A stretch of DNA of 64,000 nt. Source: Proteiniclasticum sp043951855. GTDB taxonomy: Bacteria; Bacillota; Clostridia; Clostridiales; Clostridiaceae. Every line of letters begins with the position of its first letter. Positions within the stretch are counted from its first letter, which is position 1. The notes beneath the pieces are model-generated. The model worked only from the letters and a program-made list of their open reading frames with translations, had not been told where the DNA came from and searched no databases. The stretch spans positions 62,001-126,000 of the forward strand of contig NZ_JBINJW010000007.1 of assembly GCF_043951855.1 (NCBI RefSeq), in the 5' to 3' direction. The position numbers and the translations under genes were made by a program. Below are positions 18,405 to 26,501 of this stretch, piece after piece.

Positions 18405-20618
18405 ATGAGAGAAATATATCCATTAAATACAGGATGGATGTTTGAAAAAGCAAATACAGTACTTGAGAATAATAGTTACATAATGTCATCCCACGAGGTG
18501 GTGAATCTGCCCCATACCTGGAATGCAGATGACAACAATGACAGGGGGAAGTATGTCTATCAGAGGAATTTCTCTTTGGGAAGTAAGCATGCGGACCAGG
18601 AGATATACATTGAATTTCTTGGAGCAAACTCCGTATGTCAGGTGTATCTAAACAGCACTTATCTTGGAGAGCATCGTGGAGGATATTCTACATTCCGATT
18701 CTGCATTACCCAGCTGGTAAGATGGTATGATGACAACGAATTGACCGTGTTTCTGGACAACAGTCCTACAGAAGATGTCTCACCCTTGGCGGGAGACTTC
18801 ACGATCTACGGTGGACTTTACAGAGGTGTGAATCTGATCTGCACAGATAAAAACCATTTTGATCTGGGTTATTATGGCACCAGTGGCGTGATTCTTCGAA
18901 GCGAAGTGGATGAGAAAGAAAATGGAATCCTTCATCTGGAGCTGCATGCGAAATGTGATGAAGGTGTCAGGGTTCAGGTGTCGGTTCTTGATGAGAATCA
19001 TGAAACCATAGAGACGAAAATTGCAGATGCATCAGAAAAACACATTTCAATGAAAGTGGAGAGACCAGACCTATGGCAGGGCAAAGAGAAGCCATGCCTG
19101 TATGAGCTGAAAGCAGAGCTTGTGGGAGAAGATACAGTTTATGATGAGGTCAGCCTGAAATTCGGATTCAGGGCGTGCTCTCTCCATGCAGAAAATGGTT
19201 TCTATCTCAATGGAAAACATCTGCGGATCAACGGTGTAGCAAAACACCAGGACTGTGAAGGCTATGGCAATGCGGTGACACCAGAGGTCATAAGAAGAGA
19301 TTTTGATCTGATCAGAGAAATCGGTGCCAATGCTGTGAGACTCTCTCATTATCAGCATGATCAGCTCGTCTATGATCTCTGTGATCAGGAAGGATATGTT
19401 GTCTGGGCTGAAATTCCAATGATGTCCATGCCGGATTCACAAAGCGTTCTGGAAAACGCAGAAGAACAGCTGAAAGAGCTTGTACTGCAGAATTGTCATC
19501 ATCCATCCGTATGTTTCTGGGGTATTCAGAATGAGATTGCCATGGGCGGGGAGTCCATCAGTATGTACAGATCTGTGGATGAACTGAATGATGCTGTGCA
19601 TAAAATTCTGCCTAAGGCACTGACTGCCAGTGCCAACATGTACTATGTCAAAAATTCCAGCCAGCTGAATCAGATCACCGACATGACAGGATATAATCTC
19701 TATTACGGGTGGTACTATGGAGAGACGAAAGATCTTGAACTGTGGATTGAAGAGTTTCATAAAGATAACCCCCAGGTTCCGTTGGGGATTTCAGAATATG
19801 GTGCAGATGCCAACCTTGCCTTCCATTCTGAACGGCCGAAAGTGAAAGATTATACGGAAGAGTTTCAGAGTATCTATCATGAAGAGACCTACAGGATAAT
19901 CAGCGACAAGCCTTATCTTTGGGGCAGTTTTCTCTGGAATATGTTTGATTTTGGCAGCGCTATACGAGATGAAGGTGGAACCAAGGGGAAAAACTGTAAG
20001 GGCCTGGTCACTTTTGACAGAAAAATTAGGAAGGATGCGTTTTATTTCTACAAGGCCAACTGGTCCAAGGAACCTTTTATCCATATCTGTGAAAAGCGGT
20101 TCATAAACCGGCATGAAGATTTGATGGATATTAAAGTTTATTCCAATTTATCTAAAGTTACAGTATCCGTCAATGGTGTTGAGATGGAACCAGTTTCTGG
20201 AAGTGTTGTATTCATCTTCAAGAATGTAGCTTTAAAGCCGGGGCAGAACATCATCAGAGCGTATCAGAATGGAGAGGAAGACCAGGTTGTCTTTGTGAAA
20301 GTAGAGGAGCCTGACCCTTCTTACGTCTTTGTAGATCCTCACCCGGAAATCAATGTGAAGAACTGGTTTACTCAGGAACAGGGTGAGGTGGATGTTTTTC
20401 CAGAGAACTTCTTTTCCATCCTGGATTCATTAGACACCTTAATGGCCAACGAGGCAGCCTGGAATATTGTGAAAAAGTTCGCGCCGAAACTTGCCGAACG
20501 TGCTGTGCCTGGAGCGGTTACCCTACTCTGGGTCTGTAATAAAATGAAAAGCGTTCTCTCGGAAGAAACGGTGAAGAAAATGAATGGTGAACTTATCAGA
20601 ATCCCTAAAGAACAATAA
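18405..20618 (+). CDS. Glycoside hydrolase family 2 (beta-galactosidase/glucuronidase type)
   Basis: 737 residues, no signal peptide. The order is a sugar-binding jelly-roll (NLPHTWNADDNNDRGKYVY), an immunoglobulin-like domain, and a TIM barrel. The acid/base Glu is in WGIQNE (about residue 377) and the nucleophile Glu in GISEYGA (about 464). A C-terminal region with a further beta domain and a helix-rich tail follows. Substrate could be beta-galactoside, glucuronide or mannoside; sequence alone does not decide. ATG 18405 is preferred over an upstream GTG/ATG extension because GGAGG lies 5 bases before it. Confidence 0.87.
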   Translation: MREIYPLNTGWMFEKANTVLENNSYIMSSHEVVNLPHTWNADDNNDRGKYVYQRNFSLGSKHADQEIYIEFLGANSVCQVYLNSTYLGEHRGGYSTFRFCITQLVRWYDDNELTVFLDNSPTEDVSPLAGDFTIYGGLYRGVNLICTDKNHFDLGYYGTSGVILRSEVDEKENGILHLELHAKCDEGVRVQVSVLDENHETIETKIADASEKHISMKVERPDLWQGKEKPCLYELKAELVGEDTVYDEVSLKFGFRACSLHAENGFYLNGKHLRINGVAKHQDCEGYGNAVTPEVIRRDFDLIREIGANAVRLSHYQHDQLVYDLCDQEGYVVWAEIPMMSMPDSQSVLENAEEQLKELVLQNCHHPSVCFWGIQNEIAMGGESISMYRSVDELNDAVHKILPKALTASANMYYVKNSSQLNQITDMTGYNLYYGWYYGETKDLELWIEEFHKDNPQVPLGISEYGADANLAFHSERPKVKDYTEEFQSIYHEETYRIISDKPYLWGSFLWNMFDFGSAIRDEGGTKGKNCKGLVTFDRKIRKDAFYFYKANWSKEPFIHICEKRFINRHEDLMDIKVYSNLSKVTVSVNGVEMEPVSGSVVFIFKNVALKPGQNIIRAYQNGEEDQVVFVKVEEPDPSYVFVDPHPEINVKNWFTQEQGEVDVFPENFFSILDSLDTLMANEAAWNIVKKFAPKLAERAVPGAVTLLWVCNKMKSVLSEETVKKMNGELIRIPKEQ

Positions 20619-20674
20619 TTTTTCACATTCTAAAATAATTCTATATAAGGACAGAATGGAAAGGCAGGAGAAAA

Positions 20675-22141
20675 ATGATCAGATTTACATTACATAGTGA
20701 CCAGCTACATCCATTTCCGCACTACTGGGAACATTGCATCGGCAGCTGCAATGCTTATACGGCACTGAGAGAGGATTACAGAACACAGCTGAAGCGGGCT
20801 CACGACGAACTGGGGTTTCAATATGTACGGTTTCATGGCATTTTCGATGATCGGATGAGTACACTTCTCATGAAAAAAGATCATCAGGGCAATGAATACG
20901 GACTTGTATATAATTTTACCAACATCGATAATATTTTTGATTTTCTTCTCAGGATTGACATGAAACCTTTTATTGAGTTGGGCTTTATGCCTTCTGCCAT
21001 TGCCCGAGGTGACAAAACGATTTTTCATTATAAAGCAAATATCACTCCGCCAAAATCTTATGAGATGTGGGGGGAGCTTGTTCGAAGATTCGTGGAGCAT
21101 CTTGTGGACCGCTACGGGATTGAAGAAGTTAAAAGTTGGTTTTTTGAGGTCTGGAATGAACCGAATCTGTTCTTCTTTTTCGATGGAACGAAGGATGAGT
21201 ATTTTAAACTCTACGAAGTTTCAGCAAGGACGATCAAAGAAGTCCATCCTGAGCTGAAAGTCGGTGGCCCAGCTACCTCCTGTAATTCCTGGATCAAGGA
21301 TACGGTGGATTTTTGCAGCGTTCATGATGTTCCCCTGGATTTCATTACAACCCATCATTACCCTACAGATGATCCTCTCTGGAAATCAGGCATGGATATC
21401 ATGGATTTTTTTCAGTCGGACTTGGCTGGAAACCGCACCTATGAACGTGGTGTACTGACGAAGATGGCAAAAAGGGTTCGTGAAGAAGCTGGCGACTATC
21501 CGGTGTACTTCACAGAGTGGAACACCTCTGCCATGCAAGGTGATGCGAAGCGGGATGAACCCTTTGCCGCTGCCATGATTGCCAAGACACTGGCGGATCA
21601 GGATGGACTGGTTCAAGGATATTCTTATTGGACCTTCTCGGATATTTTTGAAGAGAGCGGACAGCTGCCAGGGGCCTTTCATGGTGGATTCGGACTGCAG
21701 ACCTGCTATGGGATTGCAAAGCCATCCCATAGAGTCTTTCAGCTGTTTCATGGACTCGGAGATCGGAGAGTGGGGATTTCTTCAGATGTTTCACATGCCA
21801 CAGTGGAGGCAATTGCAGCAAAAACAGATTCAGGGTACCGAATCATTTTCTATAATCATACGATTCCAGGAGAAGCGATTCGTGAGGAGACGATATCTTT
21901 AATGGCTGTATCAGTTTGCACCCTGAAAAATGTGGTTGTGTATCGAATCGATGAGAATCATGCAAATCCCAAAAAGCTCTGGGTGAAGCTTGGAGAACCG
22001 GAGTATCTGAAAGAGAGAGAGCTTCAGCTTCTTCATGGGGAATCCGAGCTCATTCCTGAAATCATGGAGATGGATTCGGAGCTGATACTGAGTATTCCTG
22101 CACATAGTGTCATTGCGGTAGATCTGAAGTGTAAAAACTGA
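20675..22141 (+). CDS. Glycoside hydrolase family 39 (beta-xylosidase/iduronidase-like)
   Basis: 488 residues, cytoplasmic. TIM barrel with acid/base Glu in EVWNEPNL (about residue 162) and nucleophile Glu in YFTEWN (about 281). The motifs FQYVRFHGIFDDRM near the N-terminus and the small C-terminal beta domain agree with GH39. Family activities are beta-xylosidase and alpha-L-iduronidase. The co-location with a sulfatase remnant and a hexosaminidase-like GH3 makes a sulfated glycan worth considering. Ribosome site AGGAG before ATG. Confidence 0.87.
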   Translation: MIRFTLHSDQLHPFPHYWEHCIGSCNAYTALREDYRTQLKRAHDELGFQYVRFHGIFDDRMSTLLMKKDHQGNEYGLVYNFTNIDNIFDFLLRIDMKPFIELGFMPSAIARGDKTIFHYKANITPPKSYEMWGELVRRFVEHLVDRYGIEEVKSWFFEVWNEPNLFFFFDGTKDEYFKLYEVSARTIKEVHPELKVGGPATSCNSWIKDTVDFCSVHDVPLDFITTHHYPTDDPLWKSGMDIMDFFQSDLAGNRTYERGVLTKMAKRVREEAGDYPVYFTEWNTSAMQGDAKRDEPFAAAMIAKTLADQDGLVQGYSYWTFSDIFEESGQLPGAFHGGFGLQTCYGIAKPSHRVFQLFHGLGDRRVGISSDVSHATVEAIAAKTDSGYRIIFYNHTIPGEAIREETISLMAVSVCTLKNVVVYRIDENHANPKKLWVKLGEPEYLKERELQLLHGESELIPEIMEMDSELILSIPAHSVIAVDLKCKN

Positions 22142-22226
22142 TACCAGGGTGACAATAATCGGATAATAAAGGATATGTTATGTAGCTATCAGAAATACAG
22201 TTTTATATACAGGTAAGGAGGCAAAA

Positions 22227-22466
22227 ATGAAGAAACCGCATATCATTATATTTAATCCAGATCAGATGCGAAGTGACAGTATGGGGCATCTTGGGAATAT
22301 CGCAGCAAAAACTCCGTTTTTAGACCGTTTTGCATCCGAGGAAGGTATCTCTTTCAGAAACACTTTTTGTCAGAATACGGTTTGTGTCCCCAGCCGTGCA
22401 AGTTTTACAACAGGCTTATATCCGCATGTGCACGGGCACAGAACCATGAACAGAATATACCTGTGA
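22227..22466 (+). pseudogene. Truncated sulfatase (N-terminal 75 codons)
   Basis: Starts with a normal ribosome site (AAGGAGG) and encodes the true N-terminus of a type I sulfatase: IIIFNPDQMRSDSMG (metal-binding Asp12) and CVPSRASFTTG with Cys53 as the formylglycine precursor. It runs on through HVHGHRTMN, then sulfatase homology ends near 22451 and the frame hits TGA at 22466. A complete sulfatase has roughly 450-550 residues, so about five sixths are missing. It cannot be active: most of the metal-site and substrate residues lie in the lost part. Confidence 0.88.
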
Positions 22467-22882
22467 GTGTCAGAATGTTTGATAATCTGATCCAGATCAT
22501 TCTTGGTTATTCCCCTGAGAGCTGTGATATGGCGGGGGTATGTTCTGTGAATACAGTCATAGAAGCTGATGGCTCTATGTATCCCTGTGACTTTTATGTG
22601 CTGGATCAGTGGAATCTGGGCAATATTACACAGGATGATTTTTCATCGCTGAAGAAGAAGGATCGAGCTCTTCAGTTCGTGAATGAATCCTATCCTAAAA
22701 ATAAGGAGTGTGTAAGCTGCAGTTACTTGAAGCTGTGCAGATCAGGGTGCAAGCGCCATTATGTTCAAAATGGAACAATCAGTCAGAATTACTTCTGCAG
22801 TTCATACAAGGAGTTTTACAGTCATGCTTATGAAAGGCTGAGAGAAATAGCACAACTCGTGAGATACTACAAAAAAATCTAA
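22457..22882 (+). pseudogene. Truncated anaerobic sulfatase-maturing enzyme (C-terminal SPASM part)
   Basis: From about 22457 a different frame encodes the last 140 residues of an anSME radical-SAM enzyme: SVRMFDNLIQIILG, the Cys-rich SPASM domain (CDMAGVC, DGSMYPCDFYVLDQWNLGNI, CVSCSYLKLC, GCKRHY) and the typical SSYKEFYSHAYERL tail. The N-terminal half with the CxxxCxxC radical-SAM motif is absent. The frame stays open upstream into the sulfatase fragment, but that part is sulfatase DNA read out of frame. It is the 3' end of a gene that once followed the sulfatase. Confidence 0.88.
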
Positions 22883-23169
22883 GTGTTGCACAAACCACTG
22901 GATGGAGACATTTTGATACAAGGTGACGTCTCATATTCAGGTATAATCAAGCAATCTGATGAAGAAAAGCGGTTTTCCGAAGTGAAGGAGAATCGCTTTT
23001 CAGATAGGCGTGTTTCGTATGATACAGGTTTATACTTTTCAGCACTTCCTTCAGAGCTTCAGTTCTAGCATCATTTGTTATAGCTAATTTCAATGGCTAG
23101 AAGTTGATTGAGCTGCCTACCCTTTCTATTGACAGATCTATTATTCTTAAGACCATTTTAGAAGAACAG
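22883..23169. other. Intergenic region, nothing recognised
   Basis: After the anSME remnant no convincing gene is seen. A 61-codon frame from GTG 22883 has no ribosome site and an unconvincing composition. The stretch leads to the terminator at 23170. Confidence 0.5.
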
Positions 23170-23224
23170 AAAGAGACCCTTCCAATCTCATGTTTACTAG
23201 AGATATCGGATGGGTCTCTTTTCA
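23170..23224. terminator. Rho-independent terminator
   Basis: AAAGAGACCC (23170-23179) pairs with GGGTCTCTTT (23212-23221). A second small stem (ATCTC/GAGAT) lies inside the loop. Followed by T residues on the plus strand and preceded by A residues, so it may serve both the glycan locus and the convergent TetR gene. Confidence 0.75.
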
Positions 23225-23302
23225 AATGATTTTATAGCAGTGTGATGGTTTCTCGATTGGAAGGGAATATAAAGTGAGTGAGTATGTTGGACCCGTAATA
23301 AA

Positions 23303-23911
23303 CTACCTCATGGCATTCAAATGCTTAGGCAGATCCCCAATCATTTTTATTACAACATCAATATACCCACTGCGCCTGTCCTGATCCAGTAAATAGTGAT
23401 CGGTTTTATCTTCAGCGACGATTCTCTCCAGTGGATGGACAATACTTGCAATTAGAATCGTGTGTGGCACTTCAATGTCTTCAGGACTAAGTTTAAAAGC
23501 TCTTGCGAGAACCTGATCCAGAAGCTGATTCATGTTCTCTGTCACACGAACAATTTCTTTAAATAATGAATCCGGGTTCTTTGCTATCCGGGCTTCCTTC
23601 GAGAGGATGGTGATCCCTGGGAACCGGATGCAGTAGTCCATGACACGTTCTGAGAAAGCTTTCAGCTTTTCCATGTCAGTGAGTGTGTCATCTTCTAGAG
23701 GCTCGATGGTGGACTCTACATTTTCGATATAGAACTCTTTCGTTTTGTTGATGAGCTCTTCTTTGGAGCGAAAATAGTAATTGATGGAAGCCACGTTCAC
23801 ATCAGCTTCTTTTGCGATGGCACGTACAGGCACGCTTATGGTGCCTGTTTTTCCAATAAGGTACAAGGTTCTATCTAGTATTTTTTCTTCTACACTGTTG
23901 AGTTCTCTCAT
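23303..23911 (-). CDS. TetR-family transcriptional regulator
   Basis: 202 residues. The N-terminal helix-turn-helix is of TetR type (ISVPVRAIAKEADVNVASIN, then YYFRSKEELI at about 37-50). The C-terminal 140 residues are an all-helical ligand-binding region with no recognised family. It is divergent from the flavoprotein reductase gene and most likely represses it. Start ATG 23911 follows AAAGGAG on the minus strand; an extended -10 (TG-C-TATACT, 23945-23953) lies upstream. Confidence 0.88.
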   Translation of the reverse strand: MRELNSVEEKILDRTLYLIGKTGTISVPVRAIAKEADVNVASINYYFRSKEELINKTKEFYIENVESTIEPLEDDTLTDMEKLKAFSERVMDYCIRFPGITILSKEARIAKNPDSLFKEIVRVTENMNQLLDQVLARAFKLSPEDIEVPHTILIASIVHPLERIVAEDKTDHYLLDQDRRSGYIDVVIKMIGDLPKHLNAMR

Positions 23912-23944
23912 GGCGGCTCCTTTGAAAGTTCTTGTTTTGTTATT

Positions 23945-23991
23945 AGTATAGCATGATTTTCTTCAGTATATTTGAAAGGTCTTCTTCAGTA
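23945..23991 (-). promoter_or_regulatory. Extended -10 promoter of tetR with flanking direct repeat
   Basis: On the minus strand TGCTATACT (23953-23945) forms an extended -10 box. On the plus strand CTTCAGTA occurs at 23961-23968 and again at 23984-23991, 23 bases apart, just upstream of that promoter; the role of the repeat is unknown. Confidence 0.45.
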
Positions 23992-24071
23992 CTTAAAAAT
24001 AGTATTTGGATATCGATCAAGGGGAGAATAAAGCAGATGTTCCATTGAAATCGAGATAGAAATAAAAAAAG

Positions 24072-24088
24072 TTAAACAAAACGTTTAA
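24072..24088. promoter_or_regulatory. Inverted repeat TTAAAC-N5-GTTTAA, candidate TetR operator
   Basis: TTAAAC at 24072-24077 and GTTTAA at 24083-24088 are perfect inverted half-sites, ending 6 bases before the -35 box of the reductase promoter. Size and position suit a TetR-family dimer; the link is inferred from proximity. Confidence 0.5.
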
Positions 24089-24094
24089 AACATA

Positions 24095-24123
24095 TTGATT
24101 AAAGCGATAAAATCTAGTACAAT
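24095..24123 (+). promoter_or_regulatory. Sigma-A promoter of the flavoprotein reductase
   Basis: -35 TTGATT (24095-24100), 17-base spacer, -10 TACAAT (24118-24123). The gene's ATG is at 24156 with AGGAGG in front, giving a short leader. Confidence 0.75.
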
Positions 24124-24155
24124 TTGTTTGTGAAATAACGAACCAGGAGGGAATT

Positions 24156-25904
24156 ATGAAGAAACTGATTGTACTACTACTTACCATGATGATGCTTGTG
24201 AGTGCCGGCTGTGGAGCAAAGAACGAAGCCCCAAAGGAAACGCCAGGCACCGCCGCTGAAAGCCTCTTTACAGAAGGAACCTTTGAAGGAACTGGAAAAG
24301 GGCACAATGGAGAAATCAAAGTTGCTGTCACCTTCACTACAGACCGTATTGAGAAGATCGAGGTGCTGGACCATAAAGAATCTCTAGGGATTTTCGAAGC
24401 GCCTGTGGACAAGATTCCAAAAGAAGTTCTCGAAGAGCAGAGCCTGACGGCTGACCTTGTGGCTGGAGCGACCGTAACGTCCGAAGGTCTACTCGAAGCC
24501 ATCGAGAATGCCTGCATTGCGGCAGGAGCGGATATCGAATCCCTGAAGAAAGCGGAAGCAGGCCAGGAAACAGAAGGCGAAGTCGTTACGCATGAAACGG
24601 ACATCGTTGTTGTGGGTGCAGGCATTGCAGGACTATCTGCTGCCATGGAGGCTGTAGAGCAAGGCGCTAAAGTAATACTGGTGGAAAAGATGCCTATTGT
24701 TGGTGGAAGTACCATAAGATCTGGTGGCAAGATCCTTGCAGCTGGAACGGACATCCAGAAGGCCCATGGGATTGAGGACAGCGCAGAAGCCTTTGGTGAT
24801 TTCCTCATGGAGGTCGGAGAGAATCAGGTGGATGAGGACTATGTGAGACTCATTGCAGAGAAGTCCAATGAAAATCTGGAATGGCTGATCGAGCATGGCG
24901 TTGAGTTCGCTGATGACATCGAGCCTCTGCATTCCACCATCAGTCCTGCCAGAGGACACTATACAGCAAACCTATCCGGTGCAGGCATGATCACCCCTCT
25001 GGAAGAAGAATTTCTTGCAGCAGGTGGAACCATTCTGTATGAAACACCAGCGGTAGAGCTTCTGACCGAAGGAGACAAGGTCATCGGTATTAAAGCGACC
25101 AATCCTGACAAGGATGACATTACAATAAAAGCGGAGTCAGTTATTCTGGCTACTGGCGGATTCAATCACAATGAAGAAATGATGGAGACCTACATTCCTT
25201 TCCTGAAAAACTATACCAGCAATGTAGGTCTGGGGAATTCCGGTGACGGTATCACCATGGCCAAGGCTGTAGGTGCAAAGCTTCTGATGAGAGAAGCTGG
25301 AATCAATCTGACCGTAAATGGTGGAACCTACTACGGGTATGGGGAAGAATTTAAGGGCCTCTTTGTGAATCCTGAAGGAGAACGTTTCATGGATGAATCT
25401 GTCTTCCACTTCACAAGAACCAGAATTCTCATGGATCATGGCATCAATGAGATGTACGCCATTACAACTGAGTACAATGACCGCATCGGGAAATCCATGG
25501 AAATGGGACTTGCGTTTGAGGCAGACTCTGTGGAAGCGTTAAGTGAACTCATCGGCGCTGAGAAGCTCAGCGAGACCGTGACCAGATACAATGAACTGGC
25601 AGAAGCTGGAGATGATGCGGACTTCGGCAAGGATGCATCCTTCATGAAACCTGTTGAAGGAGAGAAATACTACGCGCTGTATATGGGCATGAGCAGTTCA
25701 GGTACCTTCGGCGGTATCGATACAGACCTTCAGGGACGAGTCTACAGCGAAGACGGGTCCATCATCGAAGGACTCTATGCAGCGGGAGAGACTGCATCAG
25801 GACGTGTTCTGTACAAGGAATACCCAGGTTCTGGTACTGCCATCATGTGCTTCCTGACCTTTGGCCGTGAGGCTGGACGTCATGCAGCAGAAGCATTGAA
25901 ATAA
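24156..25904 (+). CDS. Extracellular flavin-linked reductase (FMN-binding + FAD domain lipoprotein)
   Basis: 582 residues. Lipoprotein signal peptide with Cys19 (LVSAGC). Residues about 40-125 are an FMN-binding domain with the ApbE-type covalent flavinylation motif DLVAGAT (100-106, Thr106 the likely acceptor). Residues about 148-580 form a fumarate reductase/flavocytochrome-c-type FAD domain beginning with DIVVVGAGIAGLSAA and ending with GLYAAGETASGRVLYKEYPG. Proteins with this layout accept electrons through the flavin outside the cell and reduce fumarate, urocanate, cinnamate-like or other enoates. The substrate is not readable here. No cytochrome haem motif is present. Confidence 0.88.
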   Translation: MKKLIVLLLTMMMLVSAGCGAKNEAPKETPGTAAESLFTEGTFEGTGKGHNGEIKVAVTFTTDRIEKIEVLDHKESLGIFEAPVDKIPKEVLEEQSLTADLVAGATVTSEGLLEAIENACIAAGADIESLKKAEAGQETEGEVVTHETDIVVVGAGIAGLSAAMEAVEQGAKVILVEKMPIVGGSTIRSGGKILAAGTDIQKAHGIEDSAEAFGDFLMEVGENQVDEDYVRLIAEKSNENLEWLIEHGVEFADDIEPLHSTISPARGHYTANLSGAGMITPLEEEFLAAGGTILYETPAVELLTEGDKVIGIKATNPDKDDITIKAESVILATGGFNHNEEMMETYIPFLKNYTSNVGLGNSGDGITMAKAVGAKLLMREAGINLTVNGGTYYGYGEEFKGLFVNPEGERFMDESVFHFTRTRILMDHGINEMYAITTEYNDRIGKSMEMGLAFEADSVEALSELIGAEKLSETVTRYNELAEAGDDADFGKDASFMKPVEGEKYYALYMGMSSSGTFGGIDTDLQGRVYSEDGSIIEGLYAAGETASGRVLYKEYPGSGTAIMCFLTFGREAGRHAAEALK

Positions 25905-25914
25905 ACTTAAACTT

Positions 25915-25953
25915 AAAAAGAGGAACATCGTATTTGAAGATGTTCCTCTTTTT
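25915..25953 (+). terminator. Rho-independent terminator
   Basis: Stem AAAAAGAGGAACATC (25915-25929) pairs with GATGTTCCTCTTTTT (25939-25953), nine-base loop, T-rich end. Terminates the reductase gene. Confidence 0.92.
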
Positions 25954-26128
25954 GAGTTCAGCAATAGATGAGATGCAACACGCTGACTGTGGATGCTGTC
26001 CAACATCCGACCCAGTGCCAGAATGGATTGTTTGCAGTAGGCGAGTCAGATGCTCATGTGGTTATATTTGTAATAGATAGTATAATCTATCTTCGCTCTA
26101 CATAAATGACAGTATAGAAACCTATGAG

Positions 26129-26164
26129 AACACTCGAAACACTCGAAACACTCGAAACACTCGA
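26129..26164. repeat. Short tandem repeat, four units of AACACTCGA
   Basis: Four exact copies of a 9-base unit (26129-26164) run directly into the palindrome at 26164-26201. The unit contains CACTCG, the same six bases that form each half of the palindrome core, so the array probably arose from, or acts with, the palindrome. Confidence 0.85.
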
Positions 26165-26201
26165 AACACACGTAAACACTCGCGAGTGTTTACGTGTGTT
26201 T
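26164..26201. repeat. 38-bp perfect palindrome, sister of the one at 7850
   Basis: Left arm 26164-26182 and right arm 26183-26201 are exactly complementary without a loop and share the CTCG|CGAG centre. Compared with 7850-7889, two positions per arm differ, and each change is matched on the opposite arm, so pairing or symmetry is kept. The run of T after it is short (TTTAT), making a purely terminator role less convincing here. Confidence 0.85.
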
Positions 26202-26463
26202 ATAACTGATACGATTAATCAGATGAAGTTCATCTCACGCATTATAGAACATTCAGAGCAGTAAACTGAGAAAAGTCGTCATCCAATTGCCACATCCATA
26301 GACAGAAGAGATATGACGGTTGGATCTGGATGAGACCATCATAATAAGCCTAGATTGTTCGATTCGTTAGCAGGAATCTGTTTCTCTAAATGAAAATACT
26401 TTAAGCTATGAATTCATTCATTTATATGTTTTGATTTGATTACAGCTATATTTGTGAATATTT
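26202..26463. other. Intergenic region upstream of the Wadjet operon
   Basis: No coding frame or RNA gene recognised between the palindrome and the promoter of the SMC operon. The last 100 bases are AT-rich. Confidence 0.5.
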
Positions 26464-26472
26464 TGATATAAT
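26464..26472 (+). promoter_or_regulatory. Extended -10 promoter of the Wadjet operon
   Basis: TG-A-TATAAT at 26464-26472, a perfect -10 with the extended TG element and no good -35 at 17 bases. The first gene starts 30 bases downstream. Confidence 0.6.
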
Positions 26473-26501
26473 GTAAGAGAATTAGTGTCTCGGAGGATAA
26501 T

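Noticed and set aside
22883..23068. 61-codon frame from GTG after the anSME fragment
   Set aside because: No ribosome site, no recognisable motif, and it lies between a pseudogene and a terminator.
26129..26201. Possible CRISPR array
   Set aside because: The units are nine bases long, directly contiguous and without spacers, and no cas gene is present.
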